In this document: positions 6,323 through 10,913 of the stretch, in pieces
How positions within the stretch are numbered: position 1 is the stretch's first letter
Layout: the number at the start of each line of letters is the position of its first letter
Translations under genes and position numbers: made by a program
Assembly (NCBI GenBank): GCA_002309015.1
Contig: DBWM01000022.1
Span: forward strand, 1-10,913
Length of the DNA stretch: 10,913 nucleotides
Direction of reading: 5' to 3'
Source of the DNA: Myxococcales bacterium UBA1238
GTDB lineage: Bacteria > Myxococcota_A > Bradymonadia > UBA7976 > UBA1532
Notes under the pieces: generated by a model
Databases searched by the model: none
What the model was told of the DNA's origin: nothing
Seen by the model: only the letters and a program-made list of their open reading frames with translations

Positions 6323-8179
6323 ATGTTGAAAGCACGATCGATTGCGGATGCCCTGCGGAGCAGATCCCGTTTGACGCCTACGGTGCCGGCGCTTTTGGGT
6401 CCGGCGGATTTGCATAAGGGCGATGCGCGGCAGATAGAGGGCGATGTAGCGGTCTGGAACTGGGCGGATACGGGGGCGCGGGTGAAGCGCATCGCTTGCG
6501 GGCTTTGCAGTCTGGGCATCGAAATGGAGGATCGCGTGGCGATTTTGTCGTCTACGCGGCTCGAATGGGTGTTTGCGAATTTTGGGGTGCTTTCGGCGGG
6601 CGCGGCGGTCACGGCGATTTACCCGAACAGCGACGACGAGAGCTGCAGGTTCATTTTGCAGGACAGCGGTGCGCGCGTGCTGATGGCCGAAAATGCCCGG
6701 CAGGCGGAGCGCATCGCGCGGATGGCGAAGGATCTGCCCGATCTCAAGGTGATCGTGCTGTTCGATTTTGAAGCCTTCGCTCGCCCGGAGGGAGCTGAAA
6801 ACCTGAAGATCCTGTCTCTGGACGAGCTCGAAGCGCAGGGGCGGGCTTACGGCGAAGCGCATCCCGAAGCCTACGACGAGCGGGTGGACGCGATCACGCC
6901 GCAGAATCTCTCGACGCTGATTTACACTTCGGGCACCACCGGCAAGCCGAAAGGCGTGGAATTGATTCACGACAACTGGCTTTACATCGGCGAGTCGGTT
7001 TTTGAGCTCCGCTTGCTGGATGCCCGCGATCTGCAGTTTTTGTGGCTGCCGCTCTCGCACGTGTTCGGGAGCATGCTTTGCGTTTTGGTGGCTTACAATG
7101 GGGTCACCACTGCCGTGGACGGGCGAATCGACAAAATTGTCGAAAACCTGGCGCGCTTTAAACCCACCTTCATGTCGGCGGTCCCGCGCATCTTTGAGAA
7201 GGTCTACAACAACATCGTCAAGACCGTTCACAAAGGCGGCAAACTGGCCGAGCGCGCGTTCCATTTTGCCCGCGCCGTGGGGCGCGAAGTCTCTGCCTGC
7301 AGGCGCGAGGGCAAACCGCTCTCCATAAAGCTCGCCATTCAATATGCCCTGGCCGACAAGCTCGTCTTTTCTCGCATCCGCAAGAATTTTGGGGGCAGCG
7401 TCCGCTTCTTTATCTCGGGCAGCGCGCCGATCAACCGCGACATCATCGAGTTTTTCGACGTCGCCGGCCTCCTCATCCTCGAAGGCTACGGGCTCACCGA
7501 ATCGACCGCCGCCTCGGTCTTCAACCGCCTCGACGATCACCGCTTTGGCACCGTGGGCCCCGCCATGCCGAATACCCAAATCAGGATCGGCTCCGACGGC
7601 GAGATCTTCTTAAAGTCGCGCGGCATCATGCGCGGCTATCACAACAACCCCGAAGCCACCGAGGCGGCCCTTTGCGACGGCTGGTTTGCCACCGGCGACA
7701 TCGGCGAGCTCGACGAGCAGGGGCATTTAACGATCACCGATCGCAAAAAAGATCTCATCAAGACCTCTGGCGGCAAATACGTGGCGCCTCAGAGGCTCGA
7801 AGCGGCGCTGCAGGGCATCTGCCCTTACATCGCGCAGATTCTGATTCACGGCGAGCGGCGAAACTTCTGTACCGCGCTGATCACGCTGGACGAAAAGGAG
7901 ATCACTTCCTGGGCCAGGGAGCAGGGGATGGGCGAGCTCGATATGGCGGCGCTCGCGAAGCATCCGCAGGTGCAGGCGCTCATCCAGCAGTCGATCGATC
8001 TCCTGAATCAGAGCCTGGCGCGCTTTGAGACGATCAAGAAGTTTGCGATCCTGCCTGAGCCCTTTACGGAGGCGAGGGGAGAGTTGACGGCGAGTTTAAA
8101 GGTGAAGCGCAAGGCGGTCGAAGCCCATTACCGCGAGATCCTGGATGCCTTCTACGACGGCAGTCTGGCGAAAGAATAA
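6323..8179 (+). CDS. Long-chain fatty-acid--CoA ligase (AMP-forming, ANL superfamily)
   Basis: Cytoplasmic or membrane-associated enzyme of 618 residues that activates a fatty acid with ATP to acyl-AMP and then to acyl-CoA. All core motifs of adenylate-forming enzymes are visible: the phosphate-binding loop YTSGTTGKPKG (201-211), LPLSHVFG after it, EGYGLTES (387-394), the ribose-binding Asp in GDIGELD (D459), DRKKDLIKTSGGKY (473-486), and the C-terminal catalytic Lys in LTASLK (K593) followed by VKRK. Length and the long insertion before EGYGLTES fit the COG1022 (FAA1/FadD15-like) branch, not the short-chain acetyl-CoA synthetases. I chose ATG at 6323, with AGGAG at 6311-6315 and a 7-nt spacer; GTG at 6317 overlaps that site. 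It is followed after 10 bp by the hydrolase gene, so they are probably one operon. Chain length of the substrate cannot be read from sequence. Confidence 0.93.
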   Translation: MLKARSIADALRSRSRLTPTVPALLGPADLHKGDARQIEGDVAVWNWADTGARVKRIACGLCSLGIEMEDRVAILSSTRLEWVFANFGVLSAGAAVTAIYPNSDDESCRFILQDSGARVLMAENARQAERIARMAKDLPDLKVIVLFDFEAFARPEGAENLKILSLDELEAQGRAYGEAHPEAYDERVDAITPQNLSTLIYTSGTTGKPKGVELIHDNWLYIGESVFELRLLDARDLQFLWLPLSHVFGSMLCVLVAYNGVTTAVDGRIDKIVENLARFKPTFMSAVPRIFEKVYNNIVKTVHKGGKLAERAFHFARAVGREVSACRREGKPLSIKLAIQYALADKLVFSRIRKNFGGSVRFFISGSAPINRDIIEFFDVAGLLILEGYGLTESTAASVFNRLDDHRFGTVGPAMPNTQIRIGSDGEIFLKSRGIMRGYHNNPEATEAALCDGWFATGDIGELDEQGHLTITDRKKDLIKTSGGKYVAPQRLEAALQGICPYIAQILIHGERRNFCTALITLDEKEITSWAREQGMGELDMAALAKHPQVQALIQQSIDLLNQSLARFETIKKFAILPEPFTEARGELTASLKVKRKAVEAHYREILDAFYDGSLAKE

Positions 8180-8189
8180 GGAGGAAAAG

Positions 8190-9062
8190 ATGGATTTAGA
8201 GATGCAGCAAGGGCGCATTGAGGTGGCCAAAGATGTTTTGCTCGACTACCGCATTTATGGGAGCGAGGGCGATTTTTGGGTGATAGCCAACGGTTACGGC
8301 GCATCCTACGACGTCTGGGAAGGCGTCTTGCCCGAGATTTGCAAAAAACATCGCGTCCTCATGTGGGATTATCGCGGCACTTTCCAGAGCAGCTGTCCCG
8401 AGGGCCAGGTGCCTTCGCTGTCCGATCACATCTACGATCTCCACTGCCTGATGGACGCTTTCGGCATCGAACGCCCGCTGATTTGTGGCTGGAGCGTGGG
8501 TGTGCAGGTGGCTCTGGAGTTTGAGCGCGCTTTTCCCGATCGCGTGCGGGCCCTCATTTTGCACAACGGCGCCAGCGATCACCTGTTTCACCGCATGTTC
8601 GGGGGATTTCCGGGGGGAGCGCTTCTGCTTTCGGGGGTGACCCGGGCGATGCCTTACCTTTGGTCGAAGGTGGGGCCGATTTTGCGGGCGCTCGGTGGAA
8701 AACCCGGGCTTTGTCACGCGTTTTGCAAGCTCGGTCTGCTGAAGGGGGAGCCTGAACGCTTTGTGGATGCCTATAACGGCATGATGAATCTCGATATGGT
8801 CCGCTATTCTGCGATGGCTCAGAAGGCCGATCGCCACGACATCGCTTCTCATCTTTCAAAGATTGCGGTGCCCGTGCTCGTGACCGCAGGCTCCCGCGAT
8901 GTGATCACACCTCCAAAGATCGCCCGCGAGATCTGCGAACAGATCCCCAACGCGAGGTTCGAGCTGCTGAAAGGCAACACCCATTACGCTGTGATGGAAT
9001 CCCCCGAAAGGGTGGCCGAAATCTTTGAAGCATTTTGGAAAGAAACCTGCGCAGAGGCCTGA
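8190..9062 (+). CDS. Alpha/beta-fold hydrolase
   Basis: Cytoplasmic 290-residue protein of the alpha/beta hydrolase fold, with no signal peptide. The triad is clear: nucleophile Ser102 in GWSVG, Asp237 in GSRDVITP and His265 in GNTHYAVMESP. Also seen are the oxyanion-side NGYG (34-37, in place of the usual HGxG) and DYRGTFQSS (about 60-68, matching the DxRGxGxS pattern). A cap region with MFGGFPGGALLL and YLWSKVGPILRAL lies between strand 6 and the Asp. Start: ATG at 8190 with GGAGG at 8180-8184 and a 5-nt spacer, 10 bp after the acyl-CoA synthetase stop. The coupling suggests an acyl ester or acyl-CoA thioester as substrate, but esterase, lipase and thioesterase cannot be told apart here. 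Confidence 0.88.
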   Translation: MDLEMQQGRIEVAKDVLLDYRIYGSEGDFWVIANGYGASYDVWEGVLPEICKKHRVLMWDYRGTFQSSCPEGQVPSLSDHIYDLHCLMDAFGIERPLICGWSVGVQVALEFERAFPDRVRALILHNGASDHLFHRMFGGFPGGALLLSGVTRAMPYLWSKVGPILRALGGKPGLCHAFCKLGLLKGEPERFVDAYNGMMNLDMVRYSAMAQKADRHDIASHLSKIAVPVLVTAGSRDVITPPKIAREICEQIPNARFELLKGNTHYAVMESPERVAEIFEAFWKETCAEA

Positions 9063-9071
9063 TCGCGTCAT

Positions 9072-10631
9072 TCAGGCTCGTTTGCGGTGCAGTATCCGTT
9101 GTCCCATCTGCAACAGCTGTTTCACTTCATCCAACCGAAGCAGCGCGCAAATCCCCAGGAACAGTCCCCCCGAAAGCAGCGAGAGACCCAACGCCCGCAG
9201 GACTGCGCCCATAAACGTCTGCGTCTCAGGCCAAAAGCCGCGCAAGGGTAATCCCACCCCTAAAGTGATCGCGGTCGCCGCGCACATCTTTAAAAAGGCG
9301 AGGGGAATACCCCCCCAATGGGGGTGATCGAGCCTGAGACTGCGCTTCAACAGCACCAGCAGGGCCACCAGATAGACCGAGATCGAGATCGAAGAGGCGA
9401 TCGCGAGCCCCTTAGTGCCATAAAACCGGGAGAGCACGCCGTAGAGCGAAAAGAAGCCCAGCGAAGAGATCGTGCCCACGAGCACCGGCCAAAGGGTTTG
9501 TCCCTGCGCATAAAAACCGCGCGCAACCAGGCTCTGCGCCGCCCAGGCCCAAAGACCGGCACAAAAAAGCGTGCAAAGAAGACCGATCTCCTGAAGCGAC
9601 GCCGCATCAAAGCGCCTCGTGCCCCAAATCGCCCGCGCCACATCGGCCCCCGCAAAAGAGAGCACAACCTCGGCGCCAAAAGCCAAAAACAGCGTCATTT
9701 TCAGGGCCGAAGCCAGGGTCTCCCAGAGCTGCTCGCGCTGCCCGTTCGCAAAAAGCCGCGTCAGCGTAGGAAACGTCGCAACCCCCGCAGCCAGTCCAAA
9801 AACCCCCATCGGCACATGCATTAAAGTGCGCGCATACTGAAGCTTGGCGATAGCGCCTTCGCCCACGGACGATCCAAAATGCTTGAGCAGCCAATCGTCC
9901 ACCACCACGAGCGAAAGTCCCAGCATGATCGGCAGCGAGCGCAGCAGGTAGCATTTAAAATCGGGATCCCGGAACGAAATCACCGGCATCCAGCGCAATC
10001 CGTGACGGAGCGCCGCCACAAGACAGAGCCCGAAGGGACCGAGCGCAGATCCCACCAGGACGCCGTAGGCAAACGCATCCGCACCGAAGCGCTCGCCAAA
10101 CAAAAGCCCCGAAAGCACGATCGATCCCGTGTAAACCAGCGGAGCGAGCGCCGGCATCGCGTGATGATCGCGCGCCTGCAGCGTGGCCGAAAGGAGCCCC
10201 CCTAACAGGTGAAAGATCTGCGCCGGCAGGATGATTCGCGTAAGCCTTGTTAAATCCTGAAGCTGCGCTTCGTTAAAACCCTTGGCGATCAGCTGTGAAA
10301 TCTCGGGCGTCAGCCACCAAAGCACCGCCGTCAGCAGCAAGAGCGCTCCTCCCAAAAAATGGGCGATCACCGAAAACGCACGCCAGGCGCCTTCCTCATC
10401 ATTTTTTTGCAAATGCGCCTGAAACAGCGGGATGAACACGATAGAGAGGGCCCCGCCCGCAAGCAGATAATTCAAATAGTCGGGCAAAACGAACGCGGTC
10501 CAATAGACGTCGGCGGCGCTGCCTCCTCCCAGCGTGCGACCGATCACCGATTCGCGCAAAAGCCCCACAAACCGCGAAGCGAGAATGCTCGCGCCCCAAA
10601 TCAACGAAGCGATACGGATCGCCTTGCTCAT
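9072..10631 (-). CDS. murJ: MurJ/MviN-family lipid II flippase
   Basis: Polytopic inner-membrane protein of 519 residues (E. coli MurJ has 511) with about 13-14 hydrophobic segments; the family moves lipid II to the outer face for peptidoglycan synthesis. Family marks: SRFVGLLRE (R20 and R26, matching E. coli R18 and R24), SAADVYW (D41, matching D39), LPDYLNYLLAGGALS, and YARTLMHVPMGVFGLA (R268, matching R270). Where E. coli has the essential R52 and neighbouring R53 (LPNLLRR), this protein has Asn54-Tyr55, so one residue of the central cavity is missing. It may therefore be a divergent MurJ or a paralogue carrying another lipid-linked substrate. Start: ATG at 10631 with AGGGAG at 10637-10642. 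It converges with the hydrolase gene, 9 bp apart, and no terminator fits between them. Confidence 0.88.
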   Translation of the reverse strand: MSKAIRIASLIWGASILASRFVGLLRESVIGRTLGGGSAADVYWTAFVLPDYLNYLLAGGALSIVFIPLFQAHLQKNDEEGAWRAFSVIAHFLGGALLLLTAVLWWLTPEISQLIAKGFNEAQLQDLTRLTRIILPAQIFHLLGGLLSATLQARDHHAMPALAPLVYTGSIVLSGLLFGERFGADAFAYGVLVGSALGPFGLCLVAALRHGLRWMPVISFRDPDFKCYLLRSLPIMLGLSLVVVDDWLLKHFGSSVGEGAIAKLQYARTLMHVPMGVFGLAAGVATFPTLTRLFANGQREQLWETLASALKMTLFLAFGAEVVLSFAGADVARAIWGTRRFDAASLQEIGLLCTLFCAGLWAWAAQSLVARGFYAQGQTLWPVLVGTISSLGFFSLYGVLSRFYGTKGLAIASSISISVYLVALLVLLKRSLRLDHPHWGGIPLAFLKMCAATAITLGVGLPLRGFWPETQTFMGAVLRALGLSLLSGGLFLGICALLRLDEVKQLLQMGQRILHRKRA

Positions 10632-10665
10632 CGCATCTCCCTGCGGCTCCGTCGACAGCAGCCGC

Positions 10666-10677
10666 GCCTTTTAAGGC
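10666..10677. repeat. Short inverted repeat upstream of murJ
   Basis: GCCTT-TT-AAGGC lies 35 bp upstream of the murJ start. A related sequence, GGCCTTTTAGAGGC (6123-6136), lies about 31 bp upstream of the lipoprotein start. The rest of the 111-bp gap 10632-10742 shows only a weak promoter-like pair (minus-strand TTGAAA and CGTAAT, 19 bp apart) and no clear terminator for the upstream Sel1 gene. Confidence 0.35.
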
Positions 10678-10742
10678 AGGCGAAACATACAGATTACGAA
10701 GTGAAATGCCAGTGCGTTTTCAATTCAGAGGATGCGCGCGGC

Positions 10743-10913
10743 TCAAATGGATGAAAGTCGCTTTAAAGCCTTTTGAGCCTTCTCATCTCCTTGTTCTGCG
10801 GCCAGCTCATACCATTTGCGGGCCTGGGTTGGATTCTTCCTGACGCCCAAACCATTCATGTAATGCACACCAAGATTGTATTGTGCTTCCGCATCTCCAT
10901 TTTCTGCGGCTTG
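10743..10913 (-). CDS. Sel1-repeat (TPR-like) protein, C-terminal end only
   Basis: Fifty-six codons read in from the right edge to a TGA at 10745-10743. The sequence contains one nearly complete Sel1-like repeat: AEAQYNLGVHYMNGLGV, then N..QARKWYELAAEQGDEKAQ, preceded by the tail of another (QAAENGD). Sel1 repeats form alpha-helical solenoids that mediate protein-protein contacts, in bacteria often in signalling or envelope processes. The N-terminus lies outside the window, so any signal peptide or catalytic domain is unseen. It is on the same strand as murJ with 111 bp between. Confidence 0.9.
   Translation of the reverse strand, partial: QAAENGDAEAQYNLGVHYMNGLGVRKNPTQARKWYELAAEQGDEKAQKALKRLSSI

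Noticed and set aside
6233..7579. 448-codon minus-strand open frame opposite the acyl-CoA synthetase
   Set aside because: Arg/His/Ala-rich with no family resemblance; the plus frame carries all adenylation motifs, and long antisense frames are expected in G+C-rich genes.
9063..9071. Shared terminator between the convergent hydrolase and murJ genes
   Set aside because: Only 9 bp separate the stops, and no hairpin with T-tracts was seen in the flanking coding ends.

Overview
The window looks like the chromosome of a Gram-negative, didermic bacterium with roughly 55% G+C. Evidence for this is a very large secreted lipoprotein with an acidic Asp/Ser/Ala stalk directly after the lipobox cysteine, a MurJ-type flippase and a Sel1-repeat protein. 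The Asp/Ser/Ala stalk joined to EGF-like and FISUMP (Fibrobacter succinogenes major paralogous) modules recalls Myxococcota/Bradymonadota-type deltaproteobacteria or related uncultured, possibly gut-associated lineages. That placement is inference from style, not from a marker gene.

Layout, left to right. Positions 1-503 (minus): the 5' part of an Rpn/PD-(D/E)XK nuclease 'transposase' gene, broken by a one-base frameshift near 294-300 and running off the left edge. Positions 504-701: a short intergenic stretch whose right part (633-701) still aligns, in frame, with pieces of the neighbouring giant gene. Positions 702-6092 (minus): one gene of about 1,796 codons for a predicted lipoprotein with an acidic stalk, then five FISUMP domains separated by six blocks of Cys-rich EGF/laminin-like repeats. 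The gene is full of internal DNA repeats (51-bp stalk repeats, 105-bp EGF repeats, long direct repeats of 96 and 152 bp). Positions 6093-6322: divergent intergenic region with a candidate promoter and two inverted repeats. Positions 6323-8179 and 8190-9062 (plus): a two-gene operon for a long-chain acyl-CoA synthetase and an alpha/beta hydrolase. Positions 9072-10631 (minus, convergent, 9 bp away): a MurJ/MviN-family flippase. Positions 10743-10913 (minus): the C-terminal end of a Sel1-repeat protein.

Functionally there is a likely acyl-CoA/ester metabolism pair (synthetase plus hydrolase), a cell-wall precursor transporter, and a large modular surface lipoprotein that is evolving by internal duplication, shuffling and truncation. 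The lipoprotein is the most unusual element. Its present stop codon arose by mutation inside an EGF repeat, and remnants of at least one further FISUMP domain survive downstream. One of its FISUMP domains looks like a chimera of two others. One EGF-like module has lost two cysteines together. I saw no tRNA, rRNA, CRISPR array or complete insertion sequence.
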